DNA from: Marinomonas rhodophyticola
Lineage (GTDB): Bacteria > Pseudomonadota > Gammaproteobacteria > Pseudomonadales > Marinomonadaceae
Length of the DNA stretch: 64,000 nucleotides
Reading direction: 5' to 3'
NCBI RefSeq assembly: GCF_026113935.1
Contig: NZ_JAPEUL010000012.1
Location: 310,001-374,000, forward strand
The position numbers and the translations under genes are program-made. Below the pieces are notes generated by a model. It ran no database searches. It was not told the origin of the DNA and worked only from the letters and a program-made list of their open reading frames with translations. This document shows positions 1-8,992 of this stretch, one piece after another. Each line of letters begins with the position of its first letter. The stretch's first letter is position 1.

Positions 1-207
1 ACTGGCGTATTTTCTTGCGTTCTGTAAAAAATCTTCAACCTTACCCTTTTTAGGTTGGAAGAAACGCAGTACAAAAGGTCGCCCACCTTGGTCGGCGACC
101 CAAGTGGTTTTAGAGCTATCGACTGGGTAATTTAGAACGTAAGGGTCGAGTTCGACACCAACATGTTGTCCAATCTTTAGTTTTTGGGGGTCATAAAAAT
201 CATTCAT
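1..207 (-). CDS. Hypothetical protein, N-terminal part (runs off the window)
   Basis: An open frame reads leftward from ATG at 207 to the window edge, giving about 69 residues starting MNDFYDPQKLKIGQ and containing VADQGGRPFVLRFF. It has no signal peptide or membrane segment, and it holds charged and aromatic residues typical of a small soluble protein. I do not recognise the family. It is divergent from miaE, and the roughly 90 bp between the two starts must hold both promoters. The upstream base run GGATATC is at best a weak ribosome site. The C-terminus is outside the window. Confidence 0.55.
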   Translation of the reverse strand, partial: MNDFYDPQKLKIGQHVGVELDPYVLNYPVDSSKTTWVADQGGRPFVLRFFQPKKGKVEDFLQNARKYAS

Positions 208-260
208 TACGAATTTGATATCCAAATCAAGACGTTGCTGCCTAAGTGTTTAATACAGGG

Positions 261-266
261 TATAAT
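261..266 (+). promoter_or_regulatory. Putative -10 box for miaE
   Basis: A perfect TATAAT lies 30 bp before the miaE start, in the divergent intergenic region. No good -35 box is seen at 16-18 bp spacing (TTGCTG sits at 235-240, spacing 20), so the assignment is tentative. Confidence 0.35.
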
Positions 267-295
267 CACGTTTTTTAACACAAAAAGGTAGAGTA

Positions 296-907
296 ATGTT
301 ATCTGCATACCCAGAGCTTGTTGAATTTCTTCCATGCAAATCTCCTGAAGCATGGGTAAATTGGGCGATAGAGAATCAAACCTTGCTGTTAAATGATCAC
401 GCTCATTGTGAGAAAAAAGCCGCGTCAACGGCTATGAGTCTAATGTATCGCTATGTGGATCGCGATAACCTGTTGCATAAAATGTCCCGTTTAGCTCGGG
501 AAGAGCTGTTGCATTTTGAGCAAGTGCACAAATTGATGCGCAAAAGAGGGATTGCTTATGAGCATCTAACCGCATCACGTTATGCGGATGGTATGCGTAA
601 GCATATTAGAACTCATGAACCTGCACGCTTGGTTGATACGTTAATTATCGGTGCCTTTGTTGAAGCACGTTCTTGCGAACGCTTTGCTATATTGGCTCCT
701 CACTTAGACGAAGAGTTGTCAAAGTTTTATATCTCCTTGCTTAAATCGGAAGCGCGTCATTTTGAAGACTATCTTGAACTTGCTCAGGAGTATGCCAACG
801 AGGCAATTGATGATCGTGTTGCTTTTTTTAGAGAGTTGGAGCGCCAGTTAATTACGGAGCCTGATGTCGAATTTCGTGTGCACAGCGGGCCTCCAAGCGT
901 TAATTAA
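296..907 (+). CDS. miaE: tRNA-(ms2io6A37) hydroxylase MiaE
   Basis: MiaE is a diiron monooxygenase that hydroxylates the isopentenyl side chain of 2-methylthio-N6-isopentenyladenosine at tRNA position 37. The 203-residue protein has the helical ferritin-like pattern with carboxylate/histidine ligands: E39 in DHAHCEKKA, E70 and H73 in REELLHFE, E123 in FVEARS, and E152/H155 in SEARHFEDY. Length is normal for the family. The ATG is preceded by AAGGTAGAG, a fair ribosome site. It stands alone, followed about 80 bp later by a perfect hairpin and a small unknown gene. Identification is confident from the ligand motifs. Confidence 0.93.
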   Translation: MLSAYPELVEFLPCKSPEAWVNWAIENQTLLLNDHAHCEKKAASTAMSLMYRYVDRDNLLHKMSRLAREELLHFEQVHKLMRKRGIAYEHLTASRYADGMRKHIRTHEPARLVDTLIIGAFVEARSCERFAILAPHLDEELSKFYISLLKSEARHFEDYLELAQEYANEAIDDRVAFFRELERQLITEPDVEFRVHSGPPSVN

Positions 908-984
908 GTTACAAATTTCCACAATCTATTTCTTCACTTAAATGGAGAGTTTTTAAGAGGCTGCTACACTAATATTTGAGGCCT

Positions 985-1007
985 TGTTGTCCACGCTGTG
1001 GACAACA
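985..1007. repeat. Perfect 10-bp inverted repeat resembling DnaA boxes
   Basis: Arms at 985-994 and 998-1007 are exact reverse complements around a 3-nt loop (GCT). The minus-strand reading of the right arm contains TTGTCCACA, one base from the DnaA-box consensus TTATCCACA. There is no T-run after it, so a terminator is unlikely. It lies 34 bp before the chosen start of the next gene and may be an operator for it. Confidence 0.5.
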
Positions 1008-1040
1008 GCCTCATGGTATTACTCGATACTCTGGAGAAAT

Positions 1041-1355
1041 ATGATGGGCCTACATAAGAGCGAAACCCTCCCAGATGTTACCTATTGGCTTGCCTTAGAG
1101 ATTGCCAAAGTAGATCCTGTTGTTGATTTGGATGTGATGTATAAGGGGTCTTTAGAGCTGGACTTTTTATATCAACTGCTTACTTGCAAAGTGCAGCAGC
1201 ATTGGTGGCAAACTTATGGCATTCAATTAAGCCCGGCCATTGTCAATAATGCCTTTTTTCGTGCAGTGGCCATGTTGCATAACCGGAACATAGAATTCAA
1301 TCGATCTCGTAATTTAGAAGAGACGGTCTGGGTTCGGCAGCTGTTAAAGCGTTAA
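1041..1355 (+). CDS. Small conserved-type hypothetical protein (104 aa)
   Basis: I chose the ATG at 1041 because it follows CTGGAGAAAT, a good ribosome site. An upstream in-frame start at 984 would put the coding region through the hairpin at 985-1007. The product (MMGLHKSETLPDVTYWL...) is soluble, rich in aromatic residues (WW in QQHWWQTYG), and ends in LLKR. There is no signal or membrane segment and I do not recognise the family. It is convergent with lpxH across a terminator-like stem. Confidence 0.6.
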   Translation: MMGLHKSETLPDVTYWLALEIAKVDPVVDLDVMYKGSLELDFLYQLLTCKVQQHWWQTYGIQLSPAIVNNAFFRAVAMLHNRNIEFNRSRNLEETVWVRQLLKR

Positions 1356-1428
1356 ATCGGCGTCTTGGGTATAGCTGGATGTGGTGATGAGCATATTCAA
1401 AAGATATTTTTTGCTACGATATTCATTT

Positions 1429-1464
1429 AAAAGCGCCTCGGCGAACTTATTGACTGAGGCGCTT
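1429..1464 (-). terminator. Terminator for the queC/queE-ppiB-lpxH side
   Basis: A 9-bp GC-rich stem (AAGCGCCTC at 1431-1439 with GAGGCGCTT at 1456-1464) is followed on the minus strand by TTTT. It lies just after the lpxH stop. Confidence 0.65.
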
Positions 1465-1490
1465 GATTTCTGTTATGACCTCATTCACGG

Positions 1491-2270
1491 CTATCTTGTG
1501 AGGGTTTCGCGGTGTATTTCTTTTAGTCCAATCAGTCCATGCTGTAGAAAATTCTCCACAGAAGTGCGATATTGGCGAAAAATGTTTCCTTCGATACTAG
1601 CGAGCCAAACAGCATTATCCCAGTCACCAAGTACACAGCGTAAGTAGTTGTCTGCTTGATGGGTTTCTGGACGATGGGTATGTCCATGAATAACCGTTTT
1701 GCAATGGTGGTGTTCCAAAGATGTTTTTACAGCGCTTTCCGTAACGTCCATGATGTCCATGGATTTTGCTGTCGCCATGGATTTACTATCATTGCGAAGC
1801 TGTGCTGCAAGCGCGATACGTTGCTCTAACGGCATGGCTAAAACATGTTCTTGCCAAGTTTTGGAGCGAACCGTTGTTCGAAAAGCTTGATACTCTGTAT
1901 CTCCTAAACAATATTCGTCACCGTGGGTGAGAAGGACCGCGTTTCCGTTTATGGATAGCAGTGTTTGTTCATGCATAAAAGAGGCATTAACCCGAGATAA
2001 CCATTCTTGACCAATGAGAAAATCTCTGTTGCCATGCAGAAAATACAGTTTAATGCCCGAATGCGTCAATTCAAGAAGCGCATTCTCTATTTGGGTGTTC
2101 CAATCGGCTTGGAAATCGTCACCGATCCAAGCTTCATAAAAATCACCTAGAATATACAGTTCTGCTTCTTCTTGGCGAGCAATCAGGTCTTTTGTCATTT
2201 GAACAAACGCCCGGATAAGATCCGGACGTTTGTCGCTCAAATGCAAATCTGAGATAAAATAACGAATCAT
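1491..2270 (-). CDS. lpxH: UDP-2,3-diacylglucosamine diphosphatase LpxH
   Basis: LpxH cleaves the pyrophosphate of UDP-2,3-diacylglucosamine to give lipid X, the fourth step of lipid A synthesis, at the inner membrane surface. The 259-residue protein shows the calcineurin-like metallophosphatase motifs in order: SDLHLS (D8, H10), GDFYEAWIGDD (D43 region), GNRDF (N81-D83), LTHGDE, and HGHTHRP near residue 200. Its start overlaps the ppiB stop as TAATG, a classic translational coupling. E. coli also has ppiB next to lpxH. Length is slightly above E. coli LpxH (240), mostly at the C-terminus. Confidence 0.95.
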   Translation of the reverse strand: MIRYFISDLHLSDKRPDLIRAFVQMTKDLIARQEEAELYILGDFYEAWIGDDFQADWNTQIENALLELTHSGIKLYFLHGNRDFLIGQEWLSRVNASFMHEQTLLSINGNAVLLTHGDEYCLGDTEYQAFRTTVRSKTWQEHVLAMPLEQRIALAAQLRNDSKSMATAKSMDIMDVTESAVKTSLEHHHCKTVIHGHTHRPETHQADNYLRCVLGDWDNAVWLASIEGNIFRQYRTSVENFLQHGLIGLKEIHRETLTR

Positions 2271-2773
2271 TAGCCTTCGCTTTTTACCAATTCTGCACTT
2301 TCGATGATGACATCTTCAGCAGGCACATCTTGGTGACCTGATTTCATTGTCGTTTTTACTTCTTTGATTTTGTTAACGACATCCATACCGGCCGTTACCT
2401 TACCAAATACTGCGTATCCCCAACCGTCAGGTGTCTTGCTGCGATGGTTTAGGAAGCTATTGTCTGCCACGTTGATGAAAAACTGTGCAGAAGCAGAGTG
2501 AGGGTCCATGGTACGAGCCATTGCTAAAGTACCAATTTCATTCTTTAGGCCGTTGTCAGCTTCGTTCTCGATGGCCGTGCGGGACTCTTTTTGTGTCATG
2601 CCTGGCTCAAAACCGCCGCCTTGAATCATGAAGCCATTGATAACACGGTGAAAAATAACACCATTATAAAAGCCTGAAGTCACATAATCTTCAAAGTTTT
2701 TTGCCGATTTTGGCGCTTTTTCGTAATCCAGTTCAACGTGAATGTCACCGTGATTTGTGTGCAAAATAATCAT
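2270..2773 (-). CDS. ppiB: Peptidyl-prolyl cis-trans isomerase B (cytoplasmic cyclophilin)
   Basis: This cyclophilin catalyses proline cis-trans isomerisation. The 167-residue protein has no signal peptide, and its length matches the cytoplasmic PpiB (164 aa in E. coli) and not the periplasmic PpiA. Family motifs visible are [13 protein letters not shown], the TLAMAR segment, [13 protein letters not shown] and WGYAVFGKV. It is coupled to lpxH through TAATG and lies 40 bp downstream of queE, so the two pairs could be cotranscribed. Confidence 0.94.
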   Translation of the reverse strand: MIILHTNHGDIHVELDYEKAPKSAKNFEDYVTSGFYNGVIFHRVINGFMIQGGGFEPGMTQKESRTAIENEADNGLKNEIGTLAMARTMDPHSASAQFFINVADNSFLNHRSKTPDGWGYAVFGKVTAGMDVVNKIKEVKTTMKSGHQDVPAEDVIIESAELVKSEG

Positions 2774-2813
2774 TTAAGATTCCTTGTTTAATGAACAGTA
2801 AAGTTTCGTTTAT

Positions 2814-3464
2814 CTAATCAATGTTGAGCATTTTATGTGTTTGTAAGCTAAGACGCCACCTTGGATGCGATAAACAATAGTGCAAAGTGGCTTGCTGGGT
2901 GTCAATGAGTGGAATTTGATCAGCTGTTAGGTGGCTTTGGTCCATTGGTTGCAGGTAAAAATGTGTAAAATCTAGGCTTTCAAATAAATCTGGTGAGATA
3001 TGTGATTGCGGATAAACCAGCTTGAGTTCGTCACCTTTAGTTACCACTAAAGGTTTGGCTGTTTTTGGGCTTACACAAACCCAATCAATCCCTTGGGGTA
3101 ATGCCATTGTGCCATTGGTTTCAATGGCGATGGTGTAGCCGTGACGTTTCATTTCAGAAATGAGTTCATCGTCGAGTTGAAGGGCGGGTTCACCGCCCGT
3201 AAAAACAACGTATTTATGTCCTTGGTTTTCAGGCCAAAGAGCATCGATATGGGAGCGTAATTGTTCGGCGGTGTTAAATTTTCCGCCATGCTGCCCGTCT
3301 GTACCAATAAAATCGGTGTCACAGAATTGACATTCGGATTTTGCGCGCGTTTTTTCAAGACCAGACCATAAGTTACAGCCGGTAAAACGACAAAATAGAG
3401 CAGGGCGTCCAGCGTGAGCGCCTTCGCCTTGTAATGAATAAAAGGCTTCTTTAATAGAATACAT
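2814..3464 (-). CDS. queE: 7-carboxy-7-deazaguanine synthase QueE
   Basis: QueE is a radical-SAM enzyme that ring-contracts 6-carboxytetrahydropterin to 7-carboxy-7-deazaguanine in queuosine synthesis. The 216-residue protein has the 4Fe-4S cysteines as C30-x14-C45-x2-C48, the insert-containing form typical of proteobacterial QueE, not the plain CX3CX2C. The substrate-binding start SLQGEGAHAGRPA, the FTGGEP SAM motif and the ETNGT segment follow. It lies downstream of queC, which makes the next product in the pathway. The 160-bp gap between them has no obvious hairpin. Confidence 0.95.
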   Translation of the reverse strand: MYSIKEAFYSLQGEGAHAGRPALFCRFTGCNLWSGLEKTRAKSECQFCDTDFIGTDGQHGGKFNTAEQLRSHIDALWPENQGHKYVVFTGGEPALQLDDELISEMKRHGYTIAIETNGTMALPQGIDWVCVSPKTAKPLVVTKGDELKLVYPQSHISPDLFESLDFTHFYLQPMDQSHLTADQIPLIDTQQATLHYCLSHPRWRLSLQTHKMLNID

Positions 3465-3623
3465 TTGGTTACACCTGTTACATCTCGAAAAACAGTCGAG
3501 GTAAGGGTTATAACTTTAGTTGAAAATTTAATGACTAAATTGGGCATTTGTGGAACAAAAACCAATTAGCACTAAAGCAAACACACTAAAATCAGAAATT
3601 AAGTTATTTGTACCGCTAAATGG

Positions 3624-4283
3624 TTAGATCTCGTAATCTAATGGATCTGTTTTACCTTGTTCAGCAAACGCTTCTAAACGTTCGTAGCAAGCGCCACATT
3701 TGCCACAAGATTTTTCACGTCCATTGTAACAGGTCCATGTATTGGCATAGTTAAGATTCATAGCCAATCCGGCTTTTAAAATCTCGCCTTTCGATGAATG
3801 CAAAAACGGTGTGACGATTTCCACCGATTGATAGTTGGCTATTTTAGATACCGCGTTCATGGCTTCCACAAATTCTGGACGGCAATCAGGATAGATATGA
3901 TGATCGCCAGAGTGCGCACCGTAATAGACTTTGCCTGCTTCTAATGAAACGGCATAGGCAATTGCCATAGAAAGCAGAACCATATTGCGATTGGGTACGA
4001 CAGTAGACTTCATGTTGTCGTCTTCGTAATGGCCTTCTGGAATCTCAGCATCGCTGGTCAAAGAAGAGTTTGCCATTAAGCTATTAATGGCAGTGATATC
4101 GACCACTTTATGGGAAATGCCCAATTCACGACAAACCTTTGTGGCCACGTCCAGTTCTTTGCTGTGCTTTTGCCCATAGTTAAAGGATAAAGCGTAAACA
4201 TCCAATCCGTTTTGAATGGCCGTATTCAGAACAGTAAAAGAATCCATTCCTCCTGAATATACCACGACGGCTTTTTCAGACAT
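3624..4283 (-). CDS. queC: 7-cyano-7-deazaguanine (preQ0) synthase QueC
   Basis: QueC converts 7-carboxy-7-deazaguanine to preQ0 using ammonia and ATP. The start at 4283 is chosen because GAGGA sits 8 bp upstream and the protein then begins [15 protein letters not shown], the family start with the PP-loop at residues 10-15. An in-frame extension to 4430 has no ribosome site. The C-terminal zinc site is C-x7-C-x2-C-x2-C. Length is 219 aa, close to normal. It is divergent from glnS, followed by queE; queF, the last cytosolic step, is at 31.8 kb. Confidence 0.95.
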   Translation of the reverse strand: MSEKAVVVYSGGMDSFTVLNTAIQNGLDVYALSFNYGQKHSKELDVATKVCRELGISHKVVDITAINSLMANSSLTSDAEIPEGHYEDDNMKSTVVPNRNMVLLSMAIAYAVSLEAGKVYYGAHSGDHHIYPDCRPEFVEAMNAVSKIANYQSVEIVTPFLHSSKGEILKAGLAMNLNYANTWTCYNGREKSCGKCGACYERLEAFAEQGKTDPLDYEI

Positions 4284-4300
4284 GTTTGTGTCCTCGTAAA

Positions 4301-4324
4301 GGTCTTTTTGAATGAAAAAAGACC
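4301..4324 (-). promoter_or_regulatory. Hairpin in the queC 5' leader
   Basis: GGTCTTTTT at 4301-4309 pairs perfectly with AAAAAGACC at 4316-4324. In the queC mRNA the stem ends 5 nt before the GAGGA ribosome site. It could affect translation. It does not match the preQ1 riboswitch pattern as I know it. Confidence 0.35.
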
Positions 4325-4489
4325 AGGTTAATAAAGCGTTGGAGTATAACAGAAGCGCGAGATACCAAACTAGGAAACTCTGCATAAGAAAGTATAAAGG
4401 GCTAGAGTAAAGATAAGGGCTTACAGTCAATTTCCATCTTTGTGTGCCGTCACCTATAATGCCACTCTTTCGGCTTTCTGTGTGTTGAT

Positions 4490-4692
4490 TAGGTCGCTGT
4501 CTCCGTTTTGATGGCCATCATCACGCCGATGATTTTGATGCCGAATCAGCATATGGATTTTCGTTATCAAATCCTTGGTTGCTTGGTGCGTTAGCGGCTT
4601 TTATCGTGGGTATTTGGCGTCAGCAGCAATTGTTAACTATTCTAGTGGACGTTCTGGTTTTTTTCGTGGCGAAATACGGATTTTCATTATAA
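4490..4692 (+). pseudogene. Remnant of azlD (branched-chain amino acid exporter small subunit)
   Basis: Translation of 4493-4570 reads ...[21 protein letters not shown]. After one base shift at CAAATCC (about 4570) it continues NPWLLGALAAFIVGIW, then QQQLLTILVDVLVFFV, ending at TAA 4690-4692. This is the typical C-terminal two-thirds of AzlD-family proteins, with the NPWLL and LLTI motifs. No AzlD N-terminus is found upstream, where the queC promoter region lies, and no azlC is adjacent. It is therefore a truncated relic, although the shift itself may be a sequencing error. Confidence 0.6.
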
Positions 4693-4815
4693 AAAAAACA
4701 GAAAAAGACCGAAAAGATTTTCTGCTCAATATCCTATGCAAACCTAAATACTATATACTTACCGATCAAAGTAACAATATTGTTAGACCAACACTTATCG
4801 GGACTTACATCAAAC

Positions 4816-6492
4816 ATGTCAGAAACGTCTAAACCAGGTAATTTCATTACCCAAATCATTGATAAAGATAACGAATCAGGTAAACATGGCGGTAAGGTTC
4901 TTACTCGCTTTCCACCTGAACCAAATGGCTACTTACACATTGGTCATGCGAAATCTATTTGCCTTAATTTCGGCTTAGCGCAGCGTTACAACGGTCAATG
5001 TAATCTACGTTTTGATGACACCAACCCTGAGAAGGAAAGTGTTGAATACATAGAGTCTATTAAACGTGATGTGGAATGGCTTGGTTTTCAATGGAGCGGC
5101 GAGCCTAAATTTGCCTCGGATTATTTCGACGAGTTATTTGATTTTGCGGTACAGCTCATTCAAGCAGGCAAAGCCTATGCTTGTGAGTTAAACGCAGAGC
5201 AGATGCGTGAATACCGTGGCACATTAAAGGAGCCTGGTAAAAACAGCCCATTCCGTGATCGTACCGTTGAAGAAAACATGGCTATCTTTATGGACATGAA
5301 AAACGGTAAGTATAAAGATGGCGAAGTGGTTCTGCGAGCCAAGATTGATATGGCGAGATCCCAAACATAAATATGCGTGATCCGATCATTTATCGCGTTC
5401 GTCATGTACACCATCACCAAACGGGTGATAAGTGGTGCGTGTACCCAATGTATGACTTTACGCATTGCTTGTCCGATGCATTGGAAAATATTACGCATTC
5501 TGTTTGTACGCTGGAATTCCAAGATCACCGACCATTATATGATTGGGTTCTAGAAACATTAAATACAGCGCATCCGCAGCAAATTGAATTCGCGCGTTTG
5601 AACTTAAACTACACAGTGACGAGTAAGCGTAAGCTTAAGCAACTAGTGGATGACAAACATGTTCATGGCTGGGACGACCCTCGTATGCCAACGATTTCTG
5701 GTCTGCGTCGTCGTGGTTACACGGCGTTGTCTATTCGAAATTTCTGTGAGCGTATTGGGGTGACCAAATCTGACGGTGTTGTGGATGTTGGTATGCTAGA
5801 ACACGCCATTCGTGAAGATTTGGATGCAAGCGCAAATCGTGTCATGGTGGTGTTAAATCCAATTAAGGTGACCTTGACCAACTATCCGGCAGACAAAGAA
5901 GAAATCTTCACGGTTGGCAATCATCCAAAAAACGAAGAAGCGGGTACTCGTGAAGTGCCATTTAGTAAAGAGCTGTACATAGATGCGGCCGATTTTGCTG
6001 AAGTGCCACCTCGCAAATGGAAACGTTTGACACTGGATGGTGCGGTTCGCCTTCGTGGTGGCTACGTCATTATTTGTGATGAAGCAATTAAGAATGAAGC
6101 GGGTGAAGTGGTAGAGGCTCTTATGTCGCTACGATGAGAAAACACTTGGTGTAAATCCAGAAGACTACAAACCAAAAGGTGTTATTCATTGGGTGAGCGC
6201 TAAGCACGCTGTAGACGCGACCGTGAATCTTTATGATCGTTTGTTTGTCAATGAGGCGCCGGATGCCAATTATGAAGATAAAACCTTTTTGGACTTTATC
6301 AATCCAGATTCTTTGACTGTGCTAACCAATGCCAAAGTTGAGCCTTCATTGATGACGTCTGATAAAGGTCAGAGCTTCCAGTTCGAGCGTGAAGGGTATT
6401 TCTGCCGAGATTTAAAAGAAGACGGTTTAGTATTTAACCGTACGGTAACATTGCGTGACTCTTGGGCAAAGATCGAAGCAAAAGGAAATTAA
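4816..6492 (+). CDS. glnS: Glutaminyl-tRNA synthetase (two frameshifts in this sequence)
   Basis: GlnS charges tRNA-Gln. I start at ATG 4816 ([10 protein letters not shown]), matching the family N-terminus. Motifs: class I HIGH as YLHIGHAKS, the FDDTNP pocket, and the KMSKS equivalent TSKRKL. The C-terminal anticodon-binding barrels end [15 protein letters not shown]. The frame moves at about 5356-5361 (after AKIDMA; the family continues SPNINMRDP) and again at about 6114-6120 (before CRYDE). Both halves of each break are fully conserved, and the gene is essential in organisms lacking GatCAB, so a sequencing error is likely. A 4-bp gap follows to cysS. Confidence 0.9.
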
Positions 6493-6496
6493 GCGC

Positions 6497-7879
6497 ATGC
6501 TGAAGATTTATAATACCCTCAGTGGTAAAAAAGAAGTTTTCAAACCTATTGTTGAAGGCAAAGTCGGCATGTATGTCTGTGGCAATACCGTCTATGACTT
6601 TTGTCACATTGGGCATGCACGCGCGATGATTTCCTTTGACGTTATTTCGCGTTTTATTCGTCATCTTGGTTATGAGCTGAATTATGTTCGTAACATTACG
6701 GATGTTGATGACAAGATCATCAAACGTGCTGAAGAGAATAATGAATCAACCCAGTCTTTGACTGAGCGAATGATTACGGCACAGCGCGAAGATGAACTGC
6801 GTCTTGGAAACAAAATGCCAGACCGTGAGCCGAAAGCCACTGAGTTTATGCAAGAAATTATTGATATGGTGCAAATCCTTATTGATAAAGGTTTTGCTTA
6901 TCATGGCACTTCTGGCGACGTTTATTATCGAGCGACTAAATTCAAAGATTACGGCAAATTAAATAACCGCAAACTTGAAGATATGTTGGCTGGTGCTCGA
7001 ATTGATGTCGAGGTGGCAAAAGAGCATCCAGCAGATTTCGTGTTGTGGAAACAAGCGAAAGCTGGCGAAGTGTCTTGGCCTTCACCTTGGGGGGATGGTC
7101 GTCCTGGTTGGCACATTGAATGTTCTGCCATGTCGACTAATTGCCTGGGTAGTCACTTTGATATTCATGGTGGCGGTCCTGACCTTAAGTTTCCACACCA
7201 TGAAAATGAAATTGCTCAGTCAGAAGCGGCAACCGGTAAGGACTATGTTAACTACTGGATGCATTGTGGTGCGGTTCGTGTGAATAACGAAAAGATGTCC
7301 AAGTCTTTGGGTAACTTCTTCACGGTGCGTGATGTATTGGCCAAGTTTAATCCTGAGGTGGTTCGCTACCTGATGGTGTCTAGTCAGTACCGCAGTGCCA
7401 TTGATTATTCAGATCAAAGTTTGCATGATGCAAAAGTGGCGTTAGAGCGTCTTTATACGGCATTGCGTCATCAGCCTATTGCAGAATCCTATGTATCGAC
7501 AGAATTTACTGCTCGGTTCGAAGAAGCAATGAAGGATGATTTTAATACCGCTGTGGCGGTTTCTGTTTTGTTTGAATTGGTTCGAGATTTAAATAAAGCG
7601 AAAACTGAGGACGCGGATAAAGCATCAAAATTGGCTGCGGAATTACGTTCTTTGGCGGAATTGCTTGGATTGCTTCACCAAGATCCAGAATACTTTTTGC
7701 AAAATAGTACGGTGTCCGAAGGGCTGAGCGAAGCAGCAATACAGGCTTTGATTGATGAAAGAGCGCAGGCGCGAAAAGACAAAAATTTTGCGCGCGGTGA
7801 TGAGATTCGTGATGAATTAGCCAGTCAAGGTATTGAGCTTTTGGATAGTCGTGAAGGAACAACTTGGACTAGGCATTAA
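6497..7879 (+). CDS. cysS: Cysteinyl-tRNA synthetase
   Basis: CysS charges tRNA-Cys. I use ATG 6497, which gives MLKIYNTLSGKKEVF, the standard N-terminus, and lies just after glnS. Zinc and active-site motifs are present: C28 in YVCGNTVYD, HIGH at 37-40, HIECSAMS, FPHHENEIAQSEA, and KMSKS as EKMSKSLGNF. It has 460 residues, equal to the family norm. The C-terminal DALR domain and the RDEIRDEL helix are intact. It is probably cotranscribed with glnS and ended by the perfect hairpin at 7924-7951. Confidence 0.96.
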   Translation: MLKIYNTLSGKKEVFKPIVEGKVGMYVCGNTVYDFCHIGHARAMISFDVISRFIRHLGYELNYVRNITDVDDKIIKRAEENNESTQSLTERMITAQREDELRLGNKMPDREPKATEFMQEIIDMVQILIDKGFAYHGTSGDVYYRATKFKDYGKLNNRKLEDMLAGARIDVEVAKEHPADFVLWKQAKAGEVSWPSPWGDGRPGWHIECSAMSTNCLGSHFDIHGGGPDLKFPHHENEIAQSEAATGKDYVNYWMHCGAVRVNNEKMSKSLGNFFTVRDVLAKFNPEVVRYLMVSSQYRSAIDYSDQSLHDAKVALERLYTALRHQPIAESYVSTEFTARFEEAMKDDFNTAVAVSVLFELVRDLNKAKTEDADKASKLAAELRSLAELLGLLHQDPEYFLQNSTVSEGLSEAAIQALIDERAQARKDKNFARGDEIRDELASQGIELLDSREGTTWTRH

Positions 7880-7923
7880 GCGTCTTTCGCAAAAGTCGAA
7901 CAAAAGAGTGGGCTAAAATAAAG

Positions 7924-7951
7924 AAAAAGGCGATGGTTGCATCGCCTTTTT
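7924..7951. terminator. Bidirectional terminator between cysS and uspA-like gene
   Basis: A 12-bp perfect stem (7924-7935 with 7940-7951) around a 4-nt loop has A5 on one side and T5 on the other, so it can work for both convergent genes. Confidence 0.9.
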
Positions 7952-7977
7952 ATTGGTTTATTGTTTACGTTATTGGT

Positions 7978-8412
7978 TTAGTCTTTCACAACTTTGACGG
8001 CCAGTACGTCGCACGGTGCGCCATGAAGTACGCCGTTGGCAGTAGAGCCTAATAAAAGTGCTAGTCCATGACGGCCATGGCTACCTACCACAATAAGATC
8101 GACTCTTTTTTCTTCGGCAATGCGGTGTATTTCGCTTTCTATGCCGCCTTGGGAAATGCAGCTCTCGCTAACAGGAATATCGAGCTGGGCCTCTAGGATG
8201 GCGATACGTTCTTTAGCGGTTTCTTGCAATTGTGCTTGAATATCCGTTATGTCGATTGGCACATCGCCGCCGTAGGCATAGTTTAAGGACTCAATGACAT
8301 GGAGTATGGTCAGTTCAGCGCCAGTTGCTTTGCATAATGCGACAGCCTTATTGGCAACCTTAATGCTTTCATCGGTTAGATCAACAGCGAGTAGAATTCT
8401 GTTATACATCAT
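7978..8412 (-). CDS. Universal stress protein (UspA family)
   Basis: A 144-residue single-domain Usp protein: MMYNRILLAVDLTDES at the N-terminus, then the C-terminal nucleotide-binding motif VVGSHGRHGLALLLGSTANGVL, which matches the G-x2-G-x9-G-S/T signature. Such proteins are cytoplasmic and help survival under starvation or oxidative stress; some bind ATP. The ribosome site GGAGGTGTT before the start is strong. It is monocistronic, facing cysS across a shared terminator. Confidence 0.9.
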   Translation of the reverse strand: MMYNRILLAVDLTDESIKVANKAVALCKATGAELTILHVIESLNYAYGGDVPIDITDIQAQLQETAKERIAILEAQLDIPVSESCISQGGIESEIHRIAEEKRVDLIVVGSHGRHGLALLLGSTANGVLHGAPCDVLAVKVVKD

Positions 8413-8477
8413 AGAACACCTCCAAAAAATTGGCTTGATTAACTTATTTTAGTTGAAAACTCGAGAGACATGAAAAT

Positions 8478-8966
8478 ATGACTGCTCTTATTGTTATTTT
8501 TATTACACTATCATTAATGGGGTCGGCATTATGGATCATGCCACATAAAAAAGAGCGTCAACGCATGGCATTACGTATGCATGCTCGAAAGCTGGGTCTT
8601 ACCGTTCAGCTTACATCAATTGACCTTCCTGACAAGTGGGATAAGTCAATCAACCGACAAAAAACAATCGCTTATTCTTTTTATCGTTTAAAGCCTATTG
8701 CTACTTTGCCGCCGCAGCTTTTGTTATTACCTTTCGAGGTATGGAAATATCATGCCTTGGCTGATGGGTGGTGGTCTAGTAAATTTTTTGAATTGAATAG
8801 CGCATCTAAAAATACATTGGAACGTTATGGTCACTTGCTCACTGCGGTAAAAATTACCCCAGAGTATGTCGCATTGTATTGGAGTGAAGCCGGAGATGAA
8901 GAGGTGCTAGCGGCGCTGACAACGTTGATTTTTTCATTGGCAGAATTGAAAACCGTCAATACTTAA
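8478..8966 (+). CDS. Membrane-anchored hypothetical protein (162 aa)
   Basis: The N-terminal segment TALIVIFITLSLMGSALWIM is one hydrophobic span. It is followed by a basic stretch (HKKERQRMALRMHARKLGL) that should be cytoplasmic, then a soluble domain with WWSSKFFEL. Proteins with this layout (a short anchor, then PxxRERQxMALRxxAxxLGL) occur across marine gammaproteobacteria, but I know no function. The gene is divergent from the stress-protein gene and convergent with another single-span protein gene at 8993-9753. Confidence 0.7.
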   Translation: MTALIVIFITLSLMGSALWIMPHKKERQRMALRMHARKLGLTVQLTSIDLPDKWDKSINRQKTIAYSFYRLKPIATLPPQLLLLPFEVWKYHALADGWWSSKFFELNSASKNTLERYGHLLTAVKITPEYVALYWSEAGDEEVLAALTTLIFSLAELKTVNT

Positions 8967-8992
8967 AAGCAGTCCCTGTTAGGGGAGGATTT

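Noticed and set aside
1381-1647. 88-codon + strand frame over the end of lpxH
   Set aside because: It is antisense to conserved lpxH codons and has no ribosome site; chance frame.
3149-3565. 138-codon frame antisense or out of frame over queE
   Set aside because: It lies in another frame of queE; queE carries all family motifs, so this is a shadow.
4575-4832. 85-codon open frame before glnS
   Set aside because: It overlaps the azlD remnant in another frame and runs into glnS; the encoded protein has no recognisable features.
4816-6492. glnS as a real pseudogene or split gene
   Set aside because: Each break is one base, both sides stay conserved, and the gene is normally essential; sequencing error is more likely.
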